DNA from: Hyphomicrobiales bacterium | GTDB lineage: Bacteria > Pseudomonadota > Alphaproteobacteria > Rhizobiales > Rhizobiaceae | Reading direction: 5' to 3' | Assembly (NCBI GenBank): GCA_900471815.1 | Contig: UICE01000004.1 | Coordinates: 372,001-436,000 of the forward strand | Length of the DNA stretch: 64,000 nucleotides | Part shown: positions 1-9,235 of the stretch, one piece after another | Layout: each line of letters begins with the position of its first letter | Numbering within the stretch: position 1 is the first letter of the stretch | The notes under the pieces: model-generated | What the model was told of the DNA's origin: nothing | Databases searched by the model: none | The model's input: only the letters and a program-made list of their open reading frames with translations | Program-made: the position numbers and the translations under genes

Positions 1-1
1 G

Positions 2-247
2 CCGGTTGAGTTCATTGCTGCCGCGAGAACAGATGCTGCGCGGCTGTTGCTGGAGGATACACAGCAACCTCTGCAGAGGATTGCTCGTCAATGCGGCTTC
101 GGTGACGTCAACGCTATGCGTAGAGCCTTCATGAAGACCATCGCCGTTAGCCCGAACGAATATCGTTTGCGTTTTCAAACCACGAAGCCAGCTGCTGCAC
201 GTCGCCAAATCTCCAAATTTCCAGAAAGTTTAGATGTTGGTGAGTGA
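2..247 (+). CDS. AraC-family transcriptional regulator, C-terminal fragment (cut by window edge)
   Basis: The reading frame is open from base 2 and the gene must begin before the window. The 81 visible residues are the second helix-turn-helix half of an AraC/XylS DNA-binding domain: the run IARQCGFGDVNAMRRAF followed by SPNEYRLRF is the classic second HTH and its C-terminal helix. The arrangement at the very C-terminus fits GlxA-type regulators, which carry a DJ-1/PfpI-like domain in front, but that part is outside the window. The downstream DapA-family gene is on the opposite strand and converges with it, so they do not share a transcript. The target is unknown. Confidence 0.85.
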   Translation, partial: PVEFIAAARTDAARLLLEDTQQPLQRIARQCGFGDVNAMRRAFMKTIAVSPNEYRLRFQTTKPAAARRQISKFPESLDVGE

Positions 248-290
248 CGTCTAAGTAGGAAGGGAAATGCCCAAAACCCTGTCCGGCATG

Positions 291-1199
291 CTAAATGTTC
301 TGCTGGCCCAACATTTCGAGCGCCGACAACGCCAGCCTGACGTCATCTCGAGCGTCATTCGGCAATGGTAAAACCGGACGCGGCGGCTGGGCGTTGGCGA
401 GCCCAAGGAATTCAGCGATAACGAACATAACGCGGAAGCTACCGTAGCGTTTGAACAAGGTCCAGAGCGGTTCAAAAGCTCTATCCAATCGCACCGCCTC
501 GACGCTGTCGCCAACCTGCGCAGCACGCGTCAGCGTCAGCGCTGGGCCTGCCAACAGACCTGCTGCAACGCTGTACCAAGTGTCACATCCTGCAAGCAAG
601 GCATTGGCGGCGCCCCAATCGCCGCTGTATCCGACTGTGAACGTGTCGGGAGTAATCTGACGCAGACGTGCGAGTTCCCGGGCATAATCTTCGTTTGCTG
701 CCAGAGGCATTTTCACGGCGACGATGTTAGGCACCACTGACAGCCGGGCGATCAATGCATTGCTGAAAGTGAAGCGTGTAGTGCTTGGATTGTTGTAGAT
801 GCATAAGGGCAGTTCCCCCGCCTCGGCCACAGCTACGAAATGCTGAAATACCTCGTCGTCGTTTAAGGGAACGTATGACATGGGTGCTAGTAGCAAACCG
901 TTGGCACCAGCGGACTTGGCATCGCGGGCTAACGCCTGAGCTTCGTCGGTTCGCAATGCTCCTATACCCGCCACAAGGGGAGTCTTGCCGCCAATACATT
1001 CAACGGCAATCTGCACGGCACGCTTTCGCTCTTCCCTTGTCAGATATGCATAGCCACCCGTGCTACCGAGCAGCCCAATGGAATCTGCTCCCGCGTGATG
1101 AATGCGCTCAAGAATGCGAGCCAGCGCCTCAGCATCGATGCGTCCGTTAGCGTCGGTTGGGGTAACGGGGAAAGCTGAAAGGCCACGGAATAAAGTCAT
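291..1199 (-). CDS. DapA-family (dihydrodipicolinate synthase/N-acetylneuraminate lyase-like) aldolase
   Basis: A 302-residue TIM-barrel protein of the usual family length (about 290-310). The conserved YNNPSTT segment (family YNxP, holding the catalytic Tyr) and the Schiff-base lysine in VAVKMP are present, as is the N-terminal GSTGG substrate loop, which is GTTGE in true DapA; the change argues for a catabolic pyruvate- or 2-oxoacid-dependent aldolase or dehydratase rather than lysine synthesis. Three start codons follow each other; ATG at 1199 sits 6 bases after an AAGGA ribosome-binding site and is preferred. It lies downstream of the LysE exporter gene on the same strand with an 17-base gap, so they are probably co-transcribed. 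Substrate unknown. Confidence 0.85.
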   Translation of the reverse strand: MTLFRGLSAFPVTPTDANGRIDAEALARILERIHHAGADSIGLLGSTGGYAYLTREERKRAVQIAVECIGGKTPLVAGIGALRTDEAQALARDAKSAGANGLLLAPMSYVPLNDDEVFQHFVAVAEAGELPLCIYNNPSTTRFTFSNALIARLSVVPNIVAVKMPLAANEDYARELARLRQITPDTFTVGYSGDWGAANALLAGCDTWYSVAAGLLAGPALTLTRAAQVGDSVEAVRLDRAFEPLWTLFKRYGSFRVMFVIAEFLGLANAQPPRPVLPLPNDARDDVRLALSALEMLGQQNI

Positions 1200-1216
1200 C
1201 ATCAATCCTTTCGAAA

Positions 1217-1855
1217 CTAGATGCGGGAGAGCAGCAGGCGCAGTCCGGCGAACGCAAAAAACAGCGACAGCAGACCTTCAATCCAACGGCGGCAGCGTCT
1301 GTACAACGTCACCATGGGCAGTGTTGAGAAGACAATGGCGTAGCCACAGAAAATGACGACGCTCAAGGCTGCGCAGCCACATAATATAACGGCGATGCTT
1401 TGCCATGATGAATTCGGGCCGATGCCCAAAGTGACCAATGCGATCCAAGCCAAGACGGATTTTGGATTCGCCAAATGCATCAAAAGGCCCCTTCGATAGA
1501 GCGCCCTCCAGGAAAGAGCGACATCGTCACCCGACGCGCGCGCCGCGAGCTTCTCGTTCGATGTGAGAGCCGACCGTCCCGCCCTGAAGGCAAGAAACAG
1601 CAGGTAGAGGCCCCCGAAAACTTGGAGAACGAGGAGTGCCTGGGCGTACTTGGCCAATAACGCGGAGACGCCCGTCGAGGCCATCAGACCCCAGAAAATT
1701 GAGCCGCTGACGACGCCTGAGGCGAGCACCAGCGCAGCACCTCTGCCGCGAGCCATCGCCACGCCCATGATACGCATATTGCTCGGGCCAGGGCTTCCCG
1801 CGGCGATGACATATGTTGCGTAGACCGTGAGTAACTGATGGGGATCGACATTCAT
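1217..1855 (-). CDS. LysE-family amino-acid exporter (RhtB-like)
   Basis: A 212-residue inner-membrane protein with about six hydrophobic segments and the family N-terminal motif ending in GPSNMRIMG (family consensus GPxxxxxxxxG). LysE/RhtB proteins export basic or neutral amino acids or their analogues. Its start is about 290 bases from the divergent MocR-type regulator, a common arrangement in which the regulator senses an amino acid or PLP and controls the exporter. The DapA-family gene follows directly, so the pair may remove and degrade one compound. The exact substrate cannot be told from sequence. Confidence 0.88.
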   Translation of the reverse strand: MNVDPHQLLTVYATYVIAAGSPGPSNMRIMGVAMARGRGAALVLASGVVSGSIFWGLMASTGVSALLAKYAQALLVLQVFGGLYLLFLAFRAGRSALTSNEKLAARASGDDVALSWRALYRRGLLMHLANPKSVLAWIALVTLGIGPNSSWQSIAVILCGCAALSVVIFCGYAIVFSTLPMVTLYRRCRRWIEGLLSLFFAFAGLRLLLSRI

Positions 1856-2147
1856 TTGCTTACTCTTGAAATTTCAACTCAAATCGATGGTTCAGTCACT
1901 CGACCAAGGCATCCGACGCCTCCCGCGGGCGTTCGTCCGGCATGGTTTCCAGCGCCTCCGATATGAATCACTTTTGGCCTTTTGCCGTCTTCGGACGGGT
2001 TCGAGTTCCCTGTGAACCAAGCACACTCCATCAATTCAAGAAGAAGCAATCCATAGTCGATGTGACCAGTGACGATCGTTTCCTTGACTGCAAGCCACTA
2101 TTGCAGTTCACTGGAACAAATTAAATGGCCACTTTTGGAGATTTTCA

Positions 2148-3635
2148 TTGGTCCAGTACAAGGAGGGGTCTCGCAGGACCGGAGCGACGCGTCGAATCTA
2201 CAATTCCCTGCTCAAGCAGATCGAGGCCGGAGTGTACGGGGTCGGTGACGCTCTGCCCTCAAGTCGCTCGCTTGCGGAAGAACTGGGTGTTTCGAGGACG
2301 ACGGTGACCGCCGCTTTTGATCAGCTCGTTTCTGAGGGTTACGTCCGTGTACGGCAGGGTCGAAAAGCGTCGGTTGCCTCCGGAGGGCGGCCGAGCCACG
2401 TCGACCAGCACGATCGTCCGATGATCGCTGCTCACCAACTTTCAGCCTATGCAACTCGTGCAATGGCCCTGCCGTCGAACAGTACCGCCGGGAGGCCGCC
2501 ACTCAAGTTCGATTTTCGCTACGGGGATGTCGCAGCGGCGGACTTTCCAAAGGCCTCCTGGCGAAAAGCGTTAAATGCCACCTTCCTCATGCATCGCGAC
2601 AGATTGGGATACGATGATCCGGCAGGAAGCCGCTCCTTGCGGGAGACCTTGCAGGGCTACGTCTGGCGCTCCCGGGGCATCAGTTGCGATCTCGACCAGA
2701 TCATGGTCGTGAACGGAGCGCAACAGGCGCTGGACCTCTGCGCGCGGGTCCTCGTCAATCCCGGCGACAGGGTCGTGGTCGAAGACCCGTGCTATGTCAT
2801 GGCAAAGAACGTCATGCTAGCAGTCGGAGCAAACAGCGTTGCTGTCCCCTGCGGCGCTCATGGCATGGACACCACGAAGCTTCCGGAGGCTGGCGACATT
2901 GCGGTGGCGTACGTCACTCCAAGCCACCAGTTCCCCCTGGGAGGGGTGTTGCCTGCCGCGGGTCGCCAGGCATTGATGGAGTGGGCCAAGTTGGCAAATA
3001 CTTATGTCATCGAGGATGACTACGACAGCGAGTATCGGTACGACGTTGCCCCCATACCGCCTCTCTATCTGTCTGGACAAGGCCGCGTCATCTATGTCGG
3101 TACGATCTCGAAAACCCTGGCACCGACGCTGAGGCTTGGATACATCGTGCTGCCGTATCCCCTTGTCGATGCCTTTATCGACTGCAAACGAATTGCCGAC
3201 CGGCACACGTCCACGTTCGAGCAAGAAGCGCTCGCCGCGCTGATCGAGACCGGTGCATACGAGCGGCATGTTCGCAAAATGCGCAGGCTCAACGCAGCGC
3301 GACGTGCGATATTCCTAGCGTCAATGACCAGCAGTTTTATGGACGATATCGAGATCGTCGGCACGACTGCCGGACTACACGTAGTCGTGTGGTTTAATAC
3401 AATATCCTCTGCCCAAGAGGCGCATTTCGCGGATTTCGCTCGACACCACGACGTTGGAATCTATCCAATCACAGGCATGTTTTTATCCTCTACCAATGAA
3501 CAAGCCGGTTATATCTTTGGCTATGCTTCCATGTCTGTTGATCAACTCGCCATAGGAGTGGAAAAGTTACATCGCGCATACCTCAGTTTCATCGGCGGAG
3601 CGGCACCTCAAAAGGGGCTGGGGCGACAACGGTAA
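2148..3635 (+). CDS. MocR/PdxR-type regulator (GntR winged helix fused to aminotransferase-like domain)
   Basis: 495 residues. Residues about 15-80 form a GntR winged helix (ALPSSRSLAEELGVSRTTV). After a linker, residues about 125-480 form a fold-type I aminotransferase domain with the PLP lysine in TISKTLAPTLRLGY and the cofactor aspartate in IEDDYDSEYRY. Such proteins bind PLP and often an amino acid and regulate a neighbouring operon; here the divergent lysE-dapA-like pair is the obvious target. The start is a TTG at 2148 with GGAG seven bases upstream; no in-frame ATG fits better, so this is moderately secure. It is not likely to be an active transaminase, although that is not excluded. 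Confidence 0.88.
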   Translation: MVQYKEGSRRTGATRRIYNSLLKQIEAGVYGVGDALPSSRSLAEELGVSRTTVTAAFDQLVSEGYVRVRQGRKASVASGGRPSHVDQHDRPMIAAHQLSAYATRAMALPSNSTAGRPPLKFDFRYGDVAAADFPKASWRKALNATFLMHRDRLGYDDPAGSRSLRETLQGYVWRSRGISCDLDQIMVVNGAQQALDLCARVLVNPGDRVVVEDPCYVMAKNVMLAVGANSVAVPCGAHGMDTTKLPEAGDIAVAYVTPSHQFPLGGVLPAAGRQALMEWAKLANTYVIEDDYDSEYRYDVAPIPPLYLSGQGRVIYVGTISKTLAPTLRLGYIVLPYPLVDAFIDCKRIADRHTSTFEQEALAALIETGAYERHVRKMRRLNAARRAIFLASMTSSFMDDIEIVGTTAGLHVVVWFNTISSAQEAHFADFARHHDVGIYPITGMFLSSTNEQAGYIFGYASMSVDQLAIGVEKLHRAYLSFIGGAAPQKGLGRQR

Positions 3636-3999
3636 GTTGCCATCGCCACACAGTAGTCCGCGAATAGAGTGTGCCGGGCAAAATTTGCTGTCACTCGGGA
3701 AGCGATAGGCGGTCAAAACGAACTGCGTCGATTATCTGATTATACTGATCGCGCTTGGTTGGAAATCGTGGGAGACTACTGTGACGTCGCGGCTCAACGC
3801 GTTGATAGCGAGCGTTCGCAAGCGCGAGGTCGACTGTAGTCCTGGTCTGCAAATTTGACGGTTTTGCCCGCTCCACACGTCTCCTTTGACCGCACTCCAA
3901 GGAATTTGATCACCTTCGTGCGCTTCTTCAGCGTCCAGGATCGCCGTCAACGCCGATATCCCGGAGTCGGCCGCGAAGCTCGCCCTTCGATGCGTATAG
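3636..3999. other. 364-base gap without a recognisable gene
   Basis: Between two convergent genes. Only short ORFs of up to about 72 codons on the minus strand are open here, none with a convincing ribosome-binding site or recognised motif. No obvious terminator hairpin with a T-run was seen. It may be the remains of a lost gene. Confidence 0.5.
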
Positions 4000-4896
4000 C
4001 TACTTGCCGTTGGAATTCAAGAAGACCACCGTGGCTGAGACAAGCTTGTCCACGGTTTTGGCACTCTGCTCGACGCCGAATCCATGGTCGACAGGTTCAG
4101 CCCACAGTTCTTCCGGACCATCGTGATAAGATAGCAGTGACTTGGCGAGAACGGGCTGAGGAAAGACGATGCTATCACGTGTGCCAACCGCCAGGAACAG
4201 CGGACCCTTGTAGCGCGAGATCTCGCCGGCAGGCTGTACCGCGTATAGACTCTCGAAGAAGCGACCTTTTAACGGAATTTCCTTACCATCGCCGACGCGC
4301 TTGGCCGGATAGACCTCATGGCCAGCGGTCACAGCTTCTGCCATTTGCTTTTCGCCAAAGATAGAGGTGAACGCTGCTGGAAGATTGATGCCGGGATTCC
4401 AAAGTACGACGGCCTTCAATGGCGTTTTTGTCCGACCTGCGACCGCGGTCGAGACCGCCCCGCCTAAGCTCATTCCCATCAGCGAAATACGCTTGCCATC
4501 GACACTCTTGTTCGCCGATAGGAAGTCGAGCGCGGCTTGCGCGTCCGTTATCTCGGTTTCGACGGTTATGTCTTCGAATTTGCCATCACTCTCGCCGCTG
4601 CCTCGAAAATCAATCCGAAGCGAAGCGATACCATTTTTTGCCAGCGCCAGCGCTGCGCGCCCGAACAGGCCTTCTTTCACCGCCTCCGAACTCCATTCGT
4701 TGCGGCTGCCGGTGAAGCCATGAAGCATCAGGACGACGGGAGGCTTGGCAACATCATCCGGCGTCACCAACGCGGCTACGATCGTCTGACCCTCTACCTT
4801 AAGTTTGACGATGGTCTCCTTGGCTTGTGCCGAAACTAAAAAGGTTGTCATCAGTATTCCCAGTGACGCGGCAACGGTTCGGTATAGCTGTTTCAT
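4000..4896 (-). CDS. Exported alpha/beta hydrolase (esterase/peptidase-like)
   Basis: 298 residues starting with a signal peptide (basic MKQLYR, hydrophobic stretch, cleavage after SAQA at about residue 25), so it should act in the periplasm. The alpha/beta-hydrolase fold shows the oxyanion HGFTGS near residue 60, nucleophile elbow GMSLGG, acid in GTRDSIV and the final catalytic histidine in PVDHGF. The order and spacing resemble the dienelactone hydrolase/acyl-aminoacyl peptidase branch. Start ATG at 4896 has a GGGAGAG sequence upstream. It stands alone between convergent and co-directional neighbours; a link with the tautomerase and transporter upstream on the same strand is possible but unproven. 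Confidence 0.85.
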   Translation of the reverse strand: MKQLYRTVAASLGILMTTFLVSAQAKETIVKLKVEGQTIVAALVTPDDVAKPPVVLMLHGFTGSRNEWSSEAVKEGLFGRAALALAKNGIASLRIDFRGSGESDGKFEDITVETEITDAQAALDFLSANKSVDGKRISLMGMSLGGAVSTAVAGRTKTPLKAVVLWNPGINLPAAFTSIFGEKQMAEAVTAGHEVYPAKRVGDGKEIPLKGRFFESLYAVQPAGEISRYKGPLFLAVGTRDSIVFPQPVLAKSLLSYHDGPEELWAEPVDHGFGVEQSAKTVDKLVSATVVFLNSNGK

Positions 4897-5007
4897 AGCT
4901 GCTCTCTCCCTTGTTTAAATTTGCAGTCGGCCGATCAAGTTGATGGCGCGGCCGTATCGGGGCGGCATGGGACGTTAATATCCCCGTCACCGCCGCCGGA
5001 GCCTGAT

Positions 5008-5400
5008 TCAGCGAAGTTCGCCGGTTACGAATTGAGCTCGACCAAGCCCGAATGACCAATCCGCGTCGCCATTCTCCACGATGCTGACGACAACATCTGC
5101 GGGGTCGATCGCACAGGCATCCGAAAGGCGTGAGGCAACGAGGCGATAGAAAGCTTGTTTGTCGTCAGCAGACCGTGCTCGCGAGATCACCTCGATGATG
5201 ACCAGCCTGTCACTGCGGGAAAGTCCAAGTCCTGTATCTTCTGCACGCACATGCGATTTTTCGTGTTCGGTCAGGATCTGGTAGCGATCGGCCGGCGGTA
5301 CATGGAAAGCCCCGACCACCGCCTCATGGATGCAGTCGAGAATCTTGTTGCGCTCTTCGGGCGACCGGCCCTTTAGAAGGTTGACTTTAATCAGCGGCAT
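5008..5400 (-). CDS. Tautomerase-family protein (4-oxalocrotonate tautomerase-like)
   Basis: 130 residues beginning MPLIKV; the family uses Pro2 (Pro1 after Met removal) as catalytic base, and that proline is present. The length fits the two-repeat or long tautomerase branch rather than the 62-residue 4-oxalocrotonate tautomerases. The protein follows the MHS transporter and nitronate monooxygenase on the same strand (gaps of about 70 and 60 bases), which suggests one catabolic transcript. The reaction could be isomerisation of an unsaturated keto acid formed from the imported compound; this is inference. Confidence 0.75.
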   Translation of the reverse strand: MPLIKVNLLKGRSPEERNKILDCIHEAVVGAFHVPPADRYQILTEHEKSHVRAEDTGLGLSRSDRLVIIEVISRARSADDKQAFYRLVASRLSDACAIDPADVVVSIVENGDADWSFGLGRAQFVTGELR

Positions 5401-5469
5401 AGTCGTCCTCGGAATTGGAAAAAGGAAATAGGGGTAGGGGAACGCACACTCGGCGTCCCCTGGGAACGT

Positions 5470-6825
5470 TCAGTTTGCCTTCGCGAGAAGGCCTGTTGCG
5501 ACAGACTCTTGATCATCAGCCAGAGCGCGGGGGAAGCAGAACACATTTACGACCGCACTCATGACCGCGATCGCGATCGGATAGGCCAGTCCCGCATAGA
5601 TATTGCCCGTGTAGGCAACCAACGACAGGCTGATCAGGGGAACAAAGCCGCCGAACACGCCCGTTCCAATATGGTAGGGAAGCGAGAGGGACGTATACCG
5701 TAGTTTTGCCGGGAAGAGGTCAACAAGGAAAGCTGCCATCGGTCCATAAACCAGCCCGACGAACACGAGTTGGGCAACGATGAGCGCTGTGACCAAAACG
5801 AAATTCTGGGCAGCGACGGCGGCCGCGATGCCCTGATAAATCGGAACATAAAACACCGCTGCGAGAACGAAGCCTGTCACGATCAACTTGCGGCGGCCAA
5901 TCCGATCTGACAAGGCACCGAAGAAGACAATCAGCGGCGTTCCGATTACCAACGCGGCGGCAAGGCAAAGGTTCGCTGTTAGGAAGTCCAACTTCAGTAC
6001 GCTCTGCAAGAAATACAGCGCGTAAAACTGCCCTGTATACCAAACGCATCCAAGGCCTGCGGTTGCTCCGAACAGTGCAAATGCTGCATAGCGCAGACCA
6101 TGCCCGGTGCCGAAACTCTCACGGATCGGACTTTTTGCTGTATTTCCACCTTTGCGAAGCTCCTCAAAAACTGGAGATTCGCTCAACTTGAGGCGCAGAT
6201 AAAGGGAGAGGATGATCAAAACCGATGATAACAGGAACGGAATTCTCCATCCCCACTGTTTGAACAGCTCTTCGCCTAGCGACAGCCGGCAAGTAAGCAC
6301 GACGACAATCGCTAGAAAAAAGCCGACCGTGGCAGTAGTTTGGATGAAGCTTGTGAAGAACCCACGCCGGTTCGCCGGTGCATGCTCTGCAACATAAACG
6401 GTGGCTCCGCCGTATTCACCGCCGATCGCCAGGCCCTGGATCAAGCGAAGGACCACAAGAGCGATCGGGGCAAAATACCCGGCGGTCTCGAACGTCGGTA
6501 AGATGCCGACGAGCGCGGTCGCAACACCCATGAGAATGAGGGTCATCAAGAACGTACTCTTGCGCCCGAAGCGATCGCCAATGCTACCGAACAATAGGGC
6601 TCCCAACGGGCGTACGACGAAGCCCGTGGCAAAGGTTGCGACGCTTATAAGAACGGCTGCCGTCGGTTCGTTGGCCGGGTAGAAGAGTGTCGAGAAAAAG
6701 ATGGCCAAGCTGCCGTAGAGATAGAAGTCATACCATTCTATGACAGTCCCTGCGCTCGATGCGAGAACGACGGTCCAGATGCCTGGTTTGCGAACGGATT
6801 CATCCGCTTCCTGTAGATGTTGCAT
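5470..6825 (-). CDS. MFS transporter, metabolite:H+ symporter (MHS) family
   Basis: 451 residues with twelve hydrophobic segments and the MHS hallmark start GTVIEWYDFYLYG, then a GDRFGRK loop between helices 2 and 3 and SDRIGRR between helices 8 and 9. The family (ProP, ShiA, KgtP, citrate and dicarboxylate carriers) imports organic acids or osmolytes with protons across the inner membrane. Its place between a nitronate monooxygenase and a tautomerase suggests import of a nitro- or carboxylate substrate for both. A GGGG ribosome-binding site precedes ATG 6825. Confidence 0.9.
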   Translation of the reverse strand: MQHLQEADESVRKPGIWTVVLASSAGTVIEWYDFYLYGSLAIFFSTLFYPANEPTAAVLISVATFATGFVVRPLGALLFGSIGDRFGRKSTFLMTLILMGVATALVGILPTFETAGYFAPIALVVLRLIQGLAIGGEYGGATVYVAEHAPANRRGFFTSFIQTTATVGFFLAIVVVLTCRLSLGEELFKQWGWRIPFLLSSVLIILSLYLRLKLSESPVFEELRKGGNTAKSPIRESFGTGHGLRYAAFALFGATAGLGCVWYTGQFYALYFLQSVLKLDFLTANLCLAAALVIGTPLIVFFGALSDRIGRRKLIVTGFVLAAVFYVPIYQGIAAAVAAQNFVLVTALIVAQLVFVGLVYGPMAAFLVDLFPAKLRYTSLSLPYHIGTGVFGGFVPLISLSLVAYTGNIYAGLAYPIAIAVMSAVVNVFCFPRALADDQESVATGLLAKAN

Positions 6826-6884
6826 ACTGCAGTCCCCTTTTATGTTTTTGAAAGCAGTCGGTCCTGTCTCAGAACCGTTGTAAG

Positions 6885-7871
6885 TTAGCTCGCGATGCGC
6901 TGATCGATGGCGTAGAGGCCAAGTCGCTCGCTTGCTTCGCGGGCCGTCCGGTGGACGATGTCCTTGGCCGACGGTAGGTCGTTAATGAGGCCTACCGCCT
7001 CACCGACAGTCACATTGGCGGTGTCGTAGTCGCCAGAGACCCAAGCTGTCTCGACCTTCGACAGTTCCTCCGAGTGCAAAGCGCGCAGCTCTTCTTCTCG
7101 GCCATGCCATTTGTGGATGAAGCCGTTCTTGAGCAATCGGCCAGTATAACCAGCGGGCCAAGCTTTCTGACGCACTATATCGTAGACAGAAGTGCGGATT
7201 GTCTCGTCGCCAGAGGCAGCGACAACCTTGTCTTTGGCAGCCGGGTGGATGAGCGACTCGCGGGTAGCCCAGAATCTGGTTCCCATTAGGACGCCGTCTG
7301 CTCCAAGCATCAGTGATGCGGCAAGTCCCCTACCATCGGCAATGCCGCCTGCCGCAACGACAATGACAGACGGAGAAATCTTTGCTACCAGATCCACAAC
7401 CGCGGGGACGAAAGGCATGGTTGAACGGGCGACCAGGCCATGGCCGCCCGCCTCGGTCCCCTGAACAATAAGAACGTCAGCACCAACATCGATTGCACGC
7501 CGGGCATGTTCAAGCGTGTGTATCATGCAAATCAGCGGAACACCCGCTTGCTTAACCCGTATTGCGAGCATGGCCGGATCGGAAAAGGACAGCATCATCG
7601 CGGACGGGCGTTCTGCAAGGGCGCGGTCAAACAAATCAAGGTCAGACTCGGCCGCCCATGTTATGAACCCGCAGCCAACGCGTTCATTGGTGATCAGCGA
7701 CGACTCTGTTTCATACCATTGGCGATCAGCATATCCTCCACCCAAAAGGCCCAGACCACCTGCGTCAGCGACCGCAGAAGCAAGCGTGCCACCTGCTGCT
7801 GGAGTCATTGGTGCGAGAATAATAGGATGTTCGATATTGAAAAACTCTGTCAGACGCGTTGGTATAGTCAT
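6885..7871 (-). CDS. Nitronate monooxygenase / 2-nitropropane dioxygenase family, first copy
   Basis: A 328-residue FMN-dependent TIM-barrel oxidase. The family block QGTEAGGHGL near the middle carries the catalytic histidine, and GADGVLMGTRF is the FMN phosphate-binding loop. These enzymes oxidise nitronates such as propionate 3-nitronate to aldehydes and nitrite. An open frame runs upstream to 7946, but ATG 7871 with GGGAG seven bases before it is the better start. It is divergent from a LysR regulator 117 bases away. A second, different family member sits at 13558-14613. Confidence 0.88.
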   Translation of the reverse strand: MTIPTRLTEFFNIEHPIILAPMTPAAGGTLASAVADAGGLGLLGGGYADRQWYETESSLITNERVGCGFITWAAESDLDLFDRALAERPSAMMLSFSDPAMLAIRVKQAGVPLICMIHTLEHARRAIDVGADVLIVQGTEAGGHGLVARSTMPFVPAVVDLVAKISPSVIVVAAGGIADGRGLAASLMLGADGVLMGTRFWATRESLIHPAAKDKVVAASGDETIRTSVYDIVRQKAWPAGYTGRLLKNGFIHKWHGREEELRALHSEELSKVETAWVSGDYDTANVTVGEAVGLINDLPSAKDIVHRTAREASERLGLYAIDQRIAS

Positions 7872-7962
7872 CGTACTGCTCCCAGTTAGAAGAATGTTCC
7901 CGGTTAATTTTTCTGTGAAGCTATTGTGACACTTGACGTATGACAAACGATTAGATCAGATG

Positions 7963-7977
7963 TTTTCCATCAGAAAA
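7963..7977. promoter_or_regulatory. Possible LysR operator (TTTTC-N5-GAAAA)
   Basis: A perfect inverted repeat TTTTC CATCA GAAAA in the 117-base space between the divergent nitronate monooxygenase and LysR genes, overlapping the region of the LysR ribosome-binding site. LysR proteins often repress their own gene from such a spot. The site is short, so chance is possible. Confidence 0.3.
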
Positions 7978-7988
7978 GGAGATGGCTG

Positions 7989-8915
7989 ATGAACAGCGTC
8001 GATCTCAAGTTTTTTCAGGCGGTGGTGAGAGCAAATAGTATTGGAGGGGCAGCCGGTGTGCTGCACACGGTGCAATCCAACGTCACCGCGCGAATAAAAT
8101 CGCTTGAGGAGGAAATCGGTACTCCGCTTTTTCATCGCTCCAGACGAGGGGTTACATTGACGGCTACCGGTATTCAGCTCGTTCCTTTTGCTGAACGCGT
8201 CGGAGAGCTTCTGGACGAAGCCAAGCGCGTCGTAACGGACCGTGATACGCCAAGCGGTTTGCTCAGGATTGGCTCGATGGAAACCACTGCCGCGCTACGC
8301 CTACCTCCTATCCTGATCCGCTACGCGGCGGAATATCCAGAGGTTGACGTCTTGGTGGAAGCTGCCCCAACGGAACAACTCGTCGGCGAAGTGATCGCTC
8401 GCAAACTGGACGGGGCTTTCGTCTCTGGCCCAATCGCTCATCCTGAACTAAAAACCCTATCGATAGTGGAAGAAGAGCTCGTTGTTATCTCTTCACTGCG
8501 ATTTCGAGAGCTTTCGGATCTGAAAACGTTGACTGAATCACCCGCCCTGAAAGTCCTCGCCTTTCGATCGGGCTGTGCCTATCGCCGGCGTATGGACACT
8601 TTTTTGGCCACGTGTGGCGCAACGAATGTCCGCTGGATGGAACTTGGAACAATGGACGGGATTATCGGCTGCGTCGCAGCCGGGGTAGGGGTGGCCATGC
8701 TACCTCGAGGGGTCGTTCAGCATGCGGCTGCCGATGGCCGGGTGGTGATCCACCAACTTCCTGACGACCTCCGGTCAGCAACGACCGTGTTTGTGACGCG
8801 GAGCGGGGAGCACCTCTCGGCTGCACTCCAAGCTTTCATGACGGTGGCGTCTGAGGCGCATTCAAGGCCTCAGCTGACTGGACTAGAGGTGGTCCGACAA
8901 CTGCAGCGGGCTTAG
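7989..8915 (+). CDS. LysR-family transcriptional regulator
   Basis: 308 residues. The N-terminal winged helix (MNSVDLKFFQAVVRANSIGGAA...) covers residues 1-60 with the typical SLEEEIGTPLFHRSRRG segment, followed by a periplasmic-binding-like effector domain from about residue 90. It is divergent from the nitronate monooxygenase-MHS-tautomerase genes, which are its likely targets. It resembles in its first 60 residues the second LysR protein at 11311-12213, so the two modules may be related by duplication. Start ATG 7989 follows an AAGGAGA ribosome-binding site. Confidence 0.92.
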   Translation: MNSVDLKFFQAVVRANSIGGAAGVLHTVQSNVTARIKSLEEEIGTPLFHRSRRGVTLTATGIQLVPFAERVGELLDEAKRVVTDRDTPSGLLRIGSMETTAALRLPPILIRYAAEYPEVDVLVEAAPTEQLVGEVIARKLDGAFVSGPIAHPELKTLSIVEEELVVISSLRFRELSDLKTLTESPALKVLAFRSGCAYRRRMDTFLATCGATNVRWMELGTMDGIIGCVAAGVGVAMLPRGVVQHAAADGRVVIHQLPDDLRSATTVFVTRSGEHLSAALQAFMTVASEAHSRPQLTGLEVVRQLQRA

Positions 8916-8924
8916 GGAACTGGC

Positions 8925-9190
8925 TTCAGGCGATCGGCAGACATTCGCCTGATGATTGACCTCACCGTCACGGCCAGCGTGGCAATTGCGAGCGCCATCC
9001 AGATCGCGGCGCTTCGGCCTAGATGAGAATGCCGACGTTGGCGGCTGGAAAGAGCGCCGGCACACCGTAACGATGCCTGCGCTCGTGGATGAGCCAGTTC
9101 GAAACAGCCATCATCGCAATATGACGCTCGAATCAGTGGAAGCGCCAAAACCCTCCAAATGAGGTGACACAAGCCATTGGGGATGAAATG
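8925..9190 (-). pseudogene. Decayed fragment of a YbfB/YjiJ-type MFS gene
   Basis: Read on the minus strand, the bases near 9045-9115 translate to NWLIHERRHRYGVPALFPAA, which lines up with SHWLIHDRRLHGGAPALYSG in the intact MFS protein at 10173-11327. DNA similarity continues on both sides (for example the GAGAATGCCGA stretch near 9025 and AGCGCCAAAA near 9148), but with internal deletions and frame changes, so no full protein can be made. It lies between an intact LysR gene and an alpha/beta hydrolase gene, just as the intact copy lies between a LysR and that hydrolase. This looks like the remnant of an ancestral tandem duplication of a LysR-MFS unit. Confidence 0.75.
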
Positions 9191-9235
9191 GACGCCCAAG
9201 AGGGCGGCCCGCTGTTTAGTGATGACAAGTATTTC

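Noticed and set aside
3691-3950. Possible small toxin-antitoxin pair on the minus strand
   Set aside because: Two overlapping short frames exist, but without ribosome-binding sites or recognisable family motifs.
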